Below are positions 44,410 through 57,100 of a DNA stretch of 64,000 nucleotides, piece by piece. A program made the translations under genes and the position numbers. Position 1 is the stretch's first letter; every line of letters starts with the position of its first letter. A model generated the notes under the pieces. That model was not told the DNA's origin. It saw only the letters and a list, made by a program, of their open reading frames with translations, and searched no databases. This DNA is from Tubiluchus corallicola (lineage: Eukaryota; Priapulida; Priapulimorpha; Priapulimorphida; Tubiluchidae), in NCBI GenBank assembly GCA_030141605.1, contig JAQGDQ010000605.1, positions 66,207 to 130,206 of the forward strand, in the 5' to 3' direction.

Positions 44410-44480
44410 TTAGAAGTTTTTCAAGAGTGTAAGATACGATACTAGAATCCCATGTTCAAATCCCGGCTGAGAAAAGTTTT
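44410..44480 (+). mobile_element. tRNA-derived SINE fragment
   Basis: Contains a B-box-like ATGTTCAAATCCCGGC; A-box degraded. Lies in the 5' UTR intron of the Tyr/Asn-rich gene. Confidence 0.4.
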
Positions 44481-44622
44481 AAAACTTTATCTTACCTGGT
44501 CTTAAATATATTTTTGCCATTTATTAATCAAGAAACTGGAAGAAACTGAGGCCAATGAAAAATTACAAAAATATTTATGGAGTTATTAAAAATAATTATT
44601 TTGTTCTAAATTTATAGGAAAG

Positions 44623-47253
44623 ATGAAGGAATTGTTAACAGCGGCGCTACTGCTGGCAAGCCTGCAAGTGGTAAGTTACACAGAATTTTTACCAATACGA
44701 AGCGCCTGCTAAAATTATGTTGTTAGTTGTGGTAGGATCGGAACTTATTTCATTACAAAGACAAGCTTCTGAGCTACAGTCAAATTCATATATATTCTTC
44801 TTCTACAAAGTATAGCTGAGGCAGTACTACAAATGAAACTGTGTGGAAGTCACCCAGCTAAGCACAGACCAGGTTGTTGCTTAACTTTGGTTCCTTGGCA
44901 CATAACGGTAACAACTACTCACCGCAGTTAATTCAATTAGTTTATTCACTGTGTATCACTATTGTTTTAGAACTCCCAGCAGCTAATCCAATTCAGCACA
45001 CATAGGCAGAATCTAGGATCTAGTCTGTCAAGTAGCAATAAGTTGTAAGATCAGGAGAGTAGCGTCACGCATGCGCATTTGGCTGCAATATTTAAAGATC
45101 CACTGGCACCCTGGTTGACACTTGCTGTCAGAATTCACTATTGACCAGCCTGATGTTATTCGGCTTTATTTCTTTATAAACTTCCGCGTTTTGCTTTGGT
45201 TAGCATTGAAACACTTCAAACTTAGCGCCGCACAGACATCTTGCGAAAAACGAAAAATCGGGGGAAAATCCCGTTAGGAACGACTCTGCGCATGTGTGAC
45301 TCTCGCTGTATCTCGCTGTGTATACTGTGTTTGTAAGATCCTTGAAGGTTTGTAAATTGAAGACTGATTCTTATAAGTTCATTTGCTGTAAATAGGTAAA
45401 AAATATTGAAAGAAACGGTTTTATTAATAGGTAAATCGTTACTCAGCAATAACCGCTCTGTTCACATTGATCTGTTTGCGGGGGCCGCCGGTTTCTACTG
45501 TGCTACCTCTCAGTAAGCGCTACATGACGTGACGTCATTGCATTGTGTGTCATGGCGGGGAGTAATATTTGCTGCAGGGAAAACGGCGCGCAGTTTAAGT
45601 AACAATATCACATAAAAGTATGCATCAGAAACTGTCTTAAAAGTTAAGAAATATGTTATTCCGTCTACGCTTTAAAATATAATAAAATAAAAGAAAGAGT
45701 GTCAAGACGTTTAAGTAGTGCCAAACTTAATTAGTAAATGGATAGATGAAAACTGCTTCTTTGTAATTTCATTTGCCAAATATCCAACACTCAAAATTAC
45801 CAGTTCTGCCACACTGTATATTAATAGACTCGTAAGATTTGTAGCTGTTTTTCTACTTTCAAAGCCACTTTCATTTTGGACTAAAAAATTCAGACACTTC
45901 GTTTCTTACCGAATTGTTTTCAGTCTTACCTGTGTCAATGTAATTTCGGTGTGAGTTACATCAAGTAAGGTAGAATTTACTTTTATTTTAGGTTCTAAGC
46001 TGGTATGGCGACACAAGTTATGGACTTTATCAGGAGAAACCACCCGCTAGTTTAAATGGCCCCTACTTTTTGCCCGGCGTGCAAGTGAATTACAACAAAG
46101 GACTACATCACGGTAAATACAATAACAACCGCTATGGTAGGTACAACACTCACCGTGGCAACTATTACAAAGATAATGGAAGATACAACACCAGAGACAA
46201 GGGACAGTACTACAACAACCGGTACAAGAATGTTGGCAATAATGGTCAATATAGGTAAGTCAATTCAATTTCAATTTATTTATCTCTTTATAGTGTTACA
46301 ATAAAACATGATTAATAAAAGAATCTCTAATAAGTTTTGAAAAATGGTTAAAATCTATATATAGATCTAGAACTAGAGAAAGGATAGCGAAAAGACTATA
46401 AAGTCACCTTAGTCTGCTATCCTTTACCGAATATAGATAAAAAGATGTTTTAGATACTGGTGGGCATTAATGTTATCAGTTTAATTTAGGAAACATTAGT
46501 AATTTTTAAAATTATGACCTTTGCTATATAATCCAGAGAAAAGAATATACATGTAGTTTATTAGCGGGCAATAAGTTGTAACATTGACCCAGTTGTTAAA
46601 AAATCCCGTTTTTAGGGGAAAAATTGTTATGAAAAAGTTGAGTTGAAATGTGGATTCGAATTCAAAAGCTTGCATACTCCTACGAACGCAAAATTAATTT
46701 TTAAGGTGTACACTGCAACGCAGTCGGTATGAAAATAGGCTCAACTGATGTTACTGCTCTATAACATTAATTCAGGAAAAATTCATACTAGCATTTATCA
46801 CAGGCGTGCACTCCATTTCCAGTTTAGTTTAAATCTTTCGATTTTTTTAGAAATCTTTCCAAATATAGTAAATTTTTCTTTCAATTCACAAAAATACTGT
46901 TTGCACCTGGTAACTCAGTTTCAGAGCCCTGTCACAGAGTTACAGCTAAATGCTTTAATAACTTTCTACAACGTTCTATCGTGTTGCAGTAATACAGAAC
47001 GCACAGCGTGAAATTTTAGCGCCATCTGTCGACAGCCAACGTAAAAACTAGCACTGTTATTCATTTTATTCATTTTTATAGGAATGGTTATGCAGCAGAT
47101 TTCTATGGTAAGCACAAAAACAACAACTACGTGCGTGGAACAGCTTGGGGACACACTAGTTTCCGACCAACAAATGGCTACTTTTACCGAAGACTAAACT
47201 TTCCCTTGGTAGCTTATCCACAATCTCCTGTACAGGGATACGTTCGATGGTAG
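44623..47253 (+). CDS. Secreted Tyr/Asn/Gly/Arg-rich protein (3 coding exons)
   Basis: Coding exons 44623-44670, 45992-46254, 47082-47253, all GT-AG, phases 0 and 2, giving 160 aa. Exon 1 (after an acceptor ending TTTATAG, leader GAAAG) encodes the signal peptide core MKELLTAALLLASLQV. The mature part starts about LSWYGDTSYGLYQEKPPASL and then becomes a low-complexity region dominated by Tyr, Asn, Gly, Arg and Lys (for example YNNNRYGRYNTHRGNYY), followed by a less repetitive C-terminus (NFPLVAYPQSP then GYVRW). There are no cysteines and no NxS/T site was noted in the repeats. The composition resembles invertebrate structural or adhesive secreted proteins in which tyrosines may be oxidised or cross-linked; this is inference. 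No known family was recognised. AATAAA follows at 47372. It has a TATA promoter, fitting a strongly expressed tissue-specific gene. Confidence 0.85.
46375..46425. repeat. Short stem-loop in intron
   Basis: AAAGGATAGC and its inverse GCTATCCTTT flank an inner AGACT/AGTCT pair. About 50 nt, too short to call a microRNA precursor. Confidence 0.5.
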
Positions 47254-47371
47254 CGCAAGATATAATTAGTTCATTTTGGCAGCCATTTTTGTTGCCAACT
47301 GTAAATATTGGATTAACACACTCATGAATGATGTCAGGCTTTCATCTATATTGCTTGTTGTTATTGTTGAT

Positions 47372-47377
47372 AATAAA
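47372..47377 (+). terminator. Poly(A) signal of the Tyr/Asn-rich gene
   Basis: AATAAA 119 bp after the stop codon. Confidence 0.65.
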
Positions 47378-48156
47378 ACTATGGAAAAAAGTTGTTTGTT
47401 TGCTTGTTGGTATTTTTGTGATTTACGTTGTTGATTTTCGTTGATAACTTTAACGTTCATTATGGGTATCGATTAAAAACATTAAAATCGATATTGACCC
47501 TAACTCAATAAAGAAAAAAGTTAAATGAGAACGTTGCGAGTCCTCGGTAACGTTTTAAAAATAAGTAATTATCTAAGCGCCCGATAGATGGCAGAAGTTT
47601 CTGGACGTAAAGAAGTTCTATCTGTTTAGGTCTACGAACTTCATTGAAAAAAGGTAAATACAAGCAGCACAATTCATGCAGCATTAATTAAGTAAACAAC
47701 ATTTAGCTTCGAGGTTAGTATCTATGTTTCTTTATAAAGAGTCAAAGGCAATAAAAACTAACGTTTTATAACCATGACGATACCTTTTAAGAATGCTCAC
47801 ATGATGGCGCCACAATGCATTTGCGTTGAATTTTCGCAGACGATTGCTTGGCTGATTATGACTAAGGCAAACGCTGAGAACCTTGAGCACGTTTAACGCT
47901 TGACATTCTAGTGGGAGGCGGTCTAGTTGTTACGTGCTTGTTCGTGTGATATGAACATGACTTAAATTACCACTTATTGCTTGTGGTGAAAACGTGAGAA
48001 AACATGTGACATCAGTTGTGTTACAGTGTCGTCTGAAAGTGATCATGAAATAGCGCGAAAATATGTGAGCTATTTGCAAGGAGCATCAATTCGTTAACAA
48101 ATGGATTATAACGCATTAATTGCTGGATAAATTCAATGAACTTGCATTTATAAATT
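47378..48156 (+). promoter_or_regulatory. Upstream and 5' UTR region of slit
   Basis: No coding exon. Presumably holds the slit promoter and 5' UTR; no TATA box in a convincing place was seen. Position relative to slit is the only evidence. Confidence 0.4.
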
Positions 48157-51100
48157 ATGAAGAAATACAAAAGAAAGTGCTGCATTTTTGTGCCCGTGTT
48201 GATATTGTGCTTCGTGGGGGCTGGAGGGGTGATGAGTCAGTGCCCCAAAGAATGCAGTTGTGCTGGGCACTCTTTGGACTGCGCTAACATGGGATTAACG
48301 TATGTGCCGCGTGACGTACCGCGTAACGCTGAGCGATTGTAAGTACCGCTTTCCCAATTAATTAAAAGTAAATGCACAATTGAAGCGCGTAGTATATGCA
48401 CTATGTGTAATGAGTATTTAGGATTAAGATGTAATTTATTAGGCCACGTTCACACGCACTCGATTAAGTAACACCACATAGAGTCAAACAAACAAACAAA
48501 CAAACAAATGTACCAACAAACAAACACGCAAGCAAGCAAGCAAACAAACAGTTGAAAAACACTTTACAATTATGAAACTAACAGCTTAGTGGTTCGTTAT
48601 ATTGTCCAACGATTGTGGTGCGTATCAAGAGCGTTCGAAAACAGATTATTGCTGCTGCTGCTGCTGCATCTTATTAATTCACAGAAACGGAGAAGCTAAT
48701 TTTCAAATAGGGAGTGTAAAAGAGATTTAAAAGAGTCATGAAGAACAGAGGATTGAGCCAGTTGAACAGAAGCACTGGATGAGAAAACTAAGTAAATAGA
48801 AGAAATGACGTGAAATACTTTCATATATATATATATATATATGTAAGTAAAGTAAAAGTCAAGTAAAATAGCAAAAACACATAAAACAATTTGTCCACTG
48901 ACAAGCGAGTAGACGCATCACTGCATAAAATATAATTTTAGTGTGATATTAATTAGAATCGTGAATATCTACAAAAGTTGAAATTTAATTAAAGATCATT
49001 ATTTCCACAAACTTTATCAAGTTTATACAAATATTTGGCTATGTTTACAGTAAGTTATGTCGTAACAGAGTTGATATGTTCAGCACAGTCAGCAGATTTA
49101 GTTTTCGGGACATTCTAAGACCGCATGAGTAAGAGTTTAAACAAGATTCAAATCACAAAACTGACATATTCTATTTTCCCGTCTCTTTACGTGTAACAAG
49201 AAAATAATTAATTTTTTTAATCATCATTATAATAAAGTCACAAAGTTCAGGTGATTTTGAAACCTTTTACTTCTTGTATTTACAAATCTGCAAAAGTGTT
49301 CAAAGACTAAACTAGTCAATTTTCCGCGTGTTTTCCTTTCAAAAATGCGCTATTTAAAGTTTTCAATAAACTTCTCCAATATCTGGGGGCAGAACGCGGA
49401 GTGATTTAGTTGAAAAAAAAAACAGGTGAATGTAACGCGAGCCGAGTTGTAAAACTTGTGTTTATTATCTCCGAGAACGGCCATAACTGTGAAAACAAAC
49501 GTATGGATCGGTTAGTTTTCTCATCGAAGTTTAAGAAAATCCGTGGAAACTAGTCAACTGGTTGTGGTGATTCGTAACAACTCGTCAAAAAGTAATAAAC
49601 AGCTCAAGTCTATATAAGAGCCAATAACAACCATAGTACATGTATAGGAGTGTTAATTCCAAACGCTAGTACACAGAACTGTATGTAGCACCTACTGCAA
49701 GTATCCATTCGCTGTTTTACTGAATATAAAATGAAAAAAGTAAAACAATGCAAAATTAAACATTGAAGATGTTTGATAGCAATATATATCTACCTGTAAG
49801 TTTACGGCAGTTCAATGAATCGACACACACTTCTGTACATATATATATATGTAAACCGTTGGTACTTTGTTGTGCCATAAAACTATATAGATAAATACAT
49901 GTATGTAAAGTAGGGGTGAACATTCTCTAGCAGAAAGCGAATTCGAACCGAATTTGTGACTTTCGAATTCGAATCGAACCGAACTTCAGTGTTTCGAATT
50001 CGAACCGAATTCGAATTGAGATCGAAAGATTTTCGAACAAGTTTTCGAACCACCATTAAAAATTAGTCTTACAAAGATCATGCATATCATTAGATTTTGT
50101 TCTGCAATAAAACGACTAGTAATTTCTTTAAAATTGTGCGCAGAAATCACAGCTAAATTATGCTAATTGCATGATGTTTCAATCGCTTTAGTGATAAAGA
50201 ACATGTGTGATTGAAGTGCTGAATTATTCGAATCTATAGTTTTGGATTAGAATCGAGTTCGAACTAAAAAAACTCGTTCGAATCGAAGTCGAGCGTTCGA
50301 ACTCGAACGTTCTATGCTCACCCCTAATGTAAAGTCAGTGCTGGACACTATAATGATAATCGATAGCCTGTAATATCACAGCAGATGGGTCAGTGTTACA
50401 ATTATGATCTTTGTTTTACAAAATTTCCTTTCTTGTCTTGTTCAGTTTTCGTACTAGAATTTCTGAATGGTTTTAAGCGAACTTTATAATTTCAATTAAA
50501 GATTCTTTTCTCTACCACGCTTAGTTTATATGTTATAATGAACCCAAACAGTCAGTGCTTAGGTACTGCTACCTGACATTTAAACATTTCGCGTTAGTTT
50601 CTAGAAAGGCTGAGATCTTCCTTACAATCAATTATGTACTTCACATTAGAAGTCTGTAATTTTATTTTCATTTAAAAATTTTAGTGAAAAGTTAATGACT
50701 ACAATATTTGTAGTGCTTTACTAAGAAATAGCTTATTAACGAAAGTTAAGCAAAGCTAAGCATGGTCAGTGTGTGGATGGGTTACCGCGAGGAAACTCTT
50801 GAGTTTTTTCAACATGTCGCTTTGTTAACCTAACTCTTCGTCGTTTATTTACTGTTTTATAAAGCCCAAGCAGCTTTTATAGCGCCGATTAGCATAGAAC
50901 AGTAGCATCGTTACATTTATTTTGAACTGAACTGAACAGTTTTGACACTTGGCAATTCTAATATATTTTGAATAAGAAACCTATTTCTTGAAAAGAAATA
51001 AGCACTCCGCCAGGTAAACTGAGAATGTTTGCCACTACAACGACTGCATTGACTTGACCACTAGGGGTCGCCAGCCTAGTATTGTTGCTTACTAAACTGT

Positions 51101-54100
51101 TATTACAGATTGTTGATAAGACGCATACCGTCTGTGAACACTTTGCTTCCTCTTTATAGTAACTCAGTGACTGTGGGTAGGTCCCAATCAATCATCAGCT
51201 GGCATTATTTCAAACTTGTGATAAGGCGTGTTACCTGTCTTTCAACGTGTAATTTCACCTGTAGGCTGCCTTGTCGGTCAGACAGGTAGATTTGTATCAG
51301 AACAAACCTAGACAGGCGGGCATGGAACGCTTATCCCAGCTTATATAGGTACAACATGTACACAATAAGATAACGTAGTGTCCAGGTTAAACATTGGCTG
51401 ACCGAGATGAATGTAATTTTAGATTTTTCCAAATAACGAGCTTAAAACACAACAAAACCCTCCATATACATAAAGTTTAAAAATCGTGTTGAAATTTTAA
51501 ATCACTTACCTACTGCCTTTTTGCATACAGGACTTCAATCGGCAGTAACGCTGTATAAAACATGTAAATTTAAATTCCCGCGATGACCGTTAGATGCGGC
51601 CATTTTGACGATAAGTCATTGGAAACAAGTTTAGATAACACTGAGTAAACTTTGAAAAAATTATTAGAGCATTTGCAGCGCACACGTCACTAACTAAATA
51701 TAATTTTAAATTACTATATTTTGTCAATAAGATTAAAAATACGTTTTTGGTTCGTGAGTGGTGCACCCTGGAGGGAGAGTCAGCGACATTTTACCAATTG
51801 GTGAAAACATTTTAAACGATTAATAATTTTTTTCTAATTACATAAGCCTTCCCAGCAGATAAGCGAAAAGTTAAGTAATATAGATTTGCATGGAAAGTCT
51901 TTTGAGATATAATTTAGCATTGTCTTTTCTTCCCTTGATTTACGTTTGGCACATGACGTCATGTAATGGCGCGGTCGGAACAGTATTGCGGGAGATTTAA
52001 AATGAAGACAAACAAAACTTACTTTCAATGCGAGTACAATATATGCATAAAATAGCTATAAAGTAACATAATTTTTAAGGCGATTTTTCTGAAACCTACT
52101 TCAGGTACCCCTTTTCTTGTCCTTTAAGCAGTAAGGAAATATAAGCAAGACGGTAGGAAAGCAGCGAAACTTGAAAAGTAGTGTAAAAATGAAACAAGTG
52201 AAAATAATTTTATAATAAAATAGCGAGTCAGTTAATCACAGCAATAGAGTAAGCACAAGGTATGCCACTAGACAAAATACATAGATAAGATATGTCACTA
52301 GATAAAATACATACATAAGATATGATGTTATAGTAAAAATGTGAGGATTTTATGCTGCAATATACCCACACTTGTTAAACGTTCGCCTAAACTGCACAGT
52401 AATACAATAAGCTATGCTATCTTAAGGAAGAGCAGTAATCAGAAACTAAAAACTAAAAATTAGCTTGTCAGAATCCATCAGCTAATCACGAAACTCATAT
52501 GCTAAATATTCATTTAGCATAGCAAACTTCACTTCAGTTATAAATATCATTTATTTATTATCATTACATCATTATTAGCATAACATCATTAATATCATAG
52601 ATACATAATTAATATCATATGTTATCATTAGATAACATATTTATTGAAAACTGCAATGTTATTAATAGCTTGTATTTCATATTTTGTAATTTCACAGTTT
52701 GTCACTGCTCCATAAACTATTACTACTACTAATATTTCTTTTGATGCGTAGATTTTTGTCTAGAGTAGCAAGCTAAATTTATAACAGTTTAAACAATTAG
52801 AAGGTTTAAATAACGACTTGTATTACTAACCAGCCTAGTAAACCCATACCTATGCTATTATGCACGTTGCTACTGTATCAGTTTTTCTTATGTTTGTTTA
52901 TAAACGCTTTGGGCAGTGATACCACACTGATCTCACTAGTCTATTGTGCAAAACTGATGATAATTTTTCGCTTGAGCTGCCGAACAAATTTGCCTCTAAA
53001 ATTCTACCACCGTTTAAACTATATCGCCACCTCTGGGAGAAATGAGTTTGTGCAGAAAATTTCTTCAGGGCAGCGCCATGACTGCAGGTAGCGGGCTTTT
53101 ACTTTCGTGTAGAAGAGTTTTGAAACCAAACATGACAAATACTTGTAGATTTAAATAATATTGTCATACGTAAAATGAATGTGTATCATACAGTCATAGT
53201 GAATATTCATTTAAAATATTCACAATGAAAGCAGTATCGCAAAACGTACCGACGTAAACATGCTGTGTGAACAGGGAATGATCGGAATTTATTGGTCAAA
53301 ATAAGGCTGTTCGTATTATAGCAGAGACGTTTGATCAAATATTGAAGTGTGTGCCAAAGTATACCATTGTATATGAAGTGGTAACCCTACTGTAAATTTG
53401 ACATCTTTTCCCACCATTGACGTGTGGGCATCAGATTTAGACTTGCTGTCATTTTGGTTGTTCTAGTGTAGTTGGCTAGTTTTATGAGTTTACCGGACCA
53501 AAACGAGCTCAAGAAATCGTTCAACAAGAATCTCCATAAGTTAGGGATACTCGTATTTCAATAAACTGTGTTGCTGTGTCTTTCAAATGGAAGGTTATGG
53601 GTTCGAATGCCGGGTTATGCAAAAGAGTTTAAAATGATGTGCTTTCTGTTGCTTTCCTATCAAAACCTGTTATTCAGAATAATCATCAGCACTACTGTAG
53701 GTGGACAAAGTCACCTCTCACGAGACCTTTTAGGAGGGATTTTCCCTTGATGTGGATTTTATGAACTAATTCTGATGTCTCCTAAACAATTACAAGAATA
53801 GGTTATTGACAATCAGTATGAGTTAGATCCCTGCCTCAATTACGAATCTACAAAAGAATTCTGTGGACATACAGTAATGTTATTAGTTATTACTGATAGT
53901 TAAGCTGTTGATAATTTCTTACTGATAGTGATAATGATAATATCAGAAGACAGAAGGCAGCAATGAACTGATGTTACTATTCTATTAGAATCTTAGTAAC
54001 AATTGCAACTTTGACTACAGGGCGTCTTTATGCAGAGTCTCCTTTTGATGAACGTGAAATTATGAGATCTGTGTTGTCATGTTTAAAAACCCAACACTAA

Positions 54101-57100
54101 ACTCGTGTACATGATTCTCATGTTTAATTTTCAATTAATTTTATTTACGAGTAATGAATTGCTATTTTGAAGGTGCGTGAAACTCGTAACTGTATGGACA
54201 GTTTGTTATATGTGAAATAAAATTACAGTATAATTGAAATTGATTAAGATTGACACATTATGCAAAGTTGTGTCGATTTGCAAGGTCACATATTGTTTAG
54301 CAAGTGTTCTTTGATGAGATACGTTTCATTATTAAATAAAAGGTAATTTATATGAGGATCAAATTGATTCATTTGCAACCCAGAATACAGGTCTCGAGGC
54401 CCTAATGTACCCCGTGGAAAGCACTCGAGAGTTCCTCGGAACGACGTTTGAATAGAATGTCGTATTCTGCACATTCGTTAAGGAGACCTAGCTAAAGTGG
54501 CAGGTTAGTAAATTATCTGAAGGTGTAGGCTTGCTGGCACGTTCATGAGTAAGTATCTTCAAGCAAAACGACAGCTCTCTTTATTAGCTATGTTAGCTTT
54601 GGGTGAATTTTTGTCTTCAGCTACGAGTCATAAAACACACCCGTCACCTCTAGAAATGAGGGCGCCATCAATCAAGTCACTGGAAGTGTTTAAATCATCG
54701 CAAAGACTAAACTAATTGAAAAAAAACCTCTCGGATACCGCCTGTGAAGAAAGATTCCTTTATTTTGGGATTAAGAATTGTCAGTTAATTAAGGAAATGT
54801 CTGGGGCTGTGTGCTTTGCTCACTTGAGCTTTGTTGCAATAATGAGCCACTTGACCGTTTGTTTTTCTATTTGTTTTGCTCTTGTTTTTAGTATTGCCTT
54901 GAGGAAATGTCCGCCTTTCAAAAATAATAAATGTTTGTGTGATGGTGTTTACCCGCTTGTCATCTTGTCATCAGTAGTACTTAGTATCATGGCGTCATGT
55001 AAAGCCTCATTGTGTTCAGCACTGAGTTCGTTACGTCCAATCTCAGCTTTTTTTTCTTTGAGCTCAAGCAATTTTGTATTCATAGCTGAATATTTGCATC
55101 ATTTTTCAAAAAAAAACATTTACTAACAGGACCCTGAACATAGTAATGCGCATGTTTATATTGAGAGCATGATACGGGGGTTATCATGCTATGAAATACA
55201 ATATAATGCAAGACAATGTAATGCAGTACAGTACAGTGCAGTGCAATGCGGTGCAGTGCAGTACAATACAATACAATGCAATGAAATACAATACAATACA
55301 GTACAATACAATGCAATGCAATGCACTGCAATGCAATGCAATGCAATACAATAACAATACAATGCAATACAACACAACACGATACAACGTAATACGCCAC
55401 AAAAAAACTCACAACAGTGCAATATAATATAATGCAATGGAAATATTTTATAAAAAATTATTTTTGGCATTTTACGAAATCTTTAAACTTCATTTCGTTT
55501 TCCTAATAATTTTGTTGTAACGAGTAGACATGAGACATAGAATAAGCTGTTAAAAATATTACAATTTTAAAATTCATCGTTTTTATTGTTTCAGAGATTT
55601 GCAAGGCAACAATATAACTTATATTCACAAAAACGATTTCCAAGGTTTAAAAAATCTTCGAATATTGTAAGTATACCTTTAATTTTTTATTATTATATTA
55701 ATTCACATATATTTTATTAGAAAGCGTACATAATTACATGGTAAATACAGTATAACGAACTTTTTATTATTGTTAACTAAATTATTAACTAATTAGCTAA
55801 TTGTTGATTCTTAAAAATGCTATTGTTAATTGTTATAATCTGAGCCAAACTGATGTTGCCAATGAGATATTCAGAAAGCTGGAATTCTTGATATTGATTG
55901 ATCCAGTGGCGGTATTCATGACAAATTGTTACGTCATAAATTTGACAAAAATGTCAACAAAACTAAAAGAACAGTACAAAAATAAACAGGAAAATCAATA
56001 CGTACATATAAGTGTTATTCTATTTTTGGCTCACCCGGTGCAAACTTTATACATTGGTGATGCAGTTAAAAGCATAAGATGTTTTGATCCAACTCCTAAT
56101 CCTCAGCAAAAAAGACGCATTTCTGGGATTATTTAGATGTGGTAGTTGGTTGAGGTTCCTGAAATTATACATTGTGAAAATCTATAAGCATCTAATGAGG
56201 AAATATATGAATTGCGTGTTATGAGTATCATTATCTGAGTATTTTGTTGCAGACAATTGCTGGACAATCAAATATCTGGCATCGAACGAGGCGCTTTCGA
56301 TGATCTTGTATCAATAGAAAGACTGTAAGTAAAAATCAATACTTCGGTATAGCCACGTGTCATATAAAAGTAAAATGGCCGGCAAACGTATCTAAGAAAT
56401 ACTACTAAAATGTTGCTGTATGTATTAATCTTGTTTTAAAACAATAGCTGTATCGTGACCTGTCAAAAATCGAGGCCAAATCAGGGTGTTGAAAATTTTT
56501 GACGCTAAGCTTAAAGCAAAACCGGACGATTGTGTAAACATTAGTTCAGAATAAAGAATGCCCTAAAATATTGAAAACTACAATAGCTTTTTTTTTAAAT
56601 CAAAGCTTAGATTACATAATAGTTACCACGGACACATGTTAAACTTTCGCACGGTTCAGTGAATCTACTAAGATTGGCAGCGGCGCCTTTTTGTCACATG
56701 TGCGTGGCCGATAATTAGAAGGCGGTACCGTGCCATGATCATGAACTGCAGTGTTAGTTTCTGACGTCATATGATTTAGAGCCCATTTTCATGACATCAT
56801 GCGTTTAAGCAGTACTGTAACACTTATGCAAACGTGTTTGACGCGCAAGGGAAGACCCCTGCCATTGCACAAACTGTGGTTAGTTTCTGACGTAAGCAAT
56901 AGCTGTGTTCGGTTGCCGTTAATTAACTTTCTAAGCTAATTATTCCAATATAAGGAACAACTCGTAACTTTTATAGGCAAGAAAATGTATATTTTGGGCA
57001 GTAAATTAAAATGAGATTGAGTCTAATCGTCCGGTCTTCCTTTAATTTTGAATCAACCAAGGTAAAACGTGACATCAATGAAGCATCAGTGTGATTTCTT

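Noticed and set aside
54716-55126. 136-codon plus-strand hydrophobic frame
   Set aside because: Starts at a non-ATG codon and looks like the shadow of a more protein-like antisense frame.
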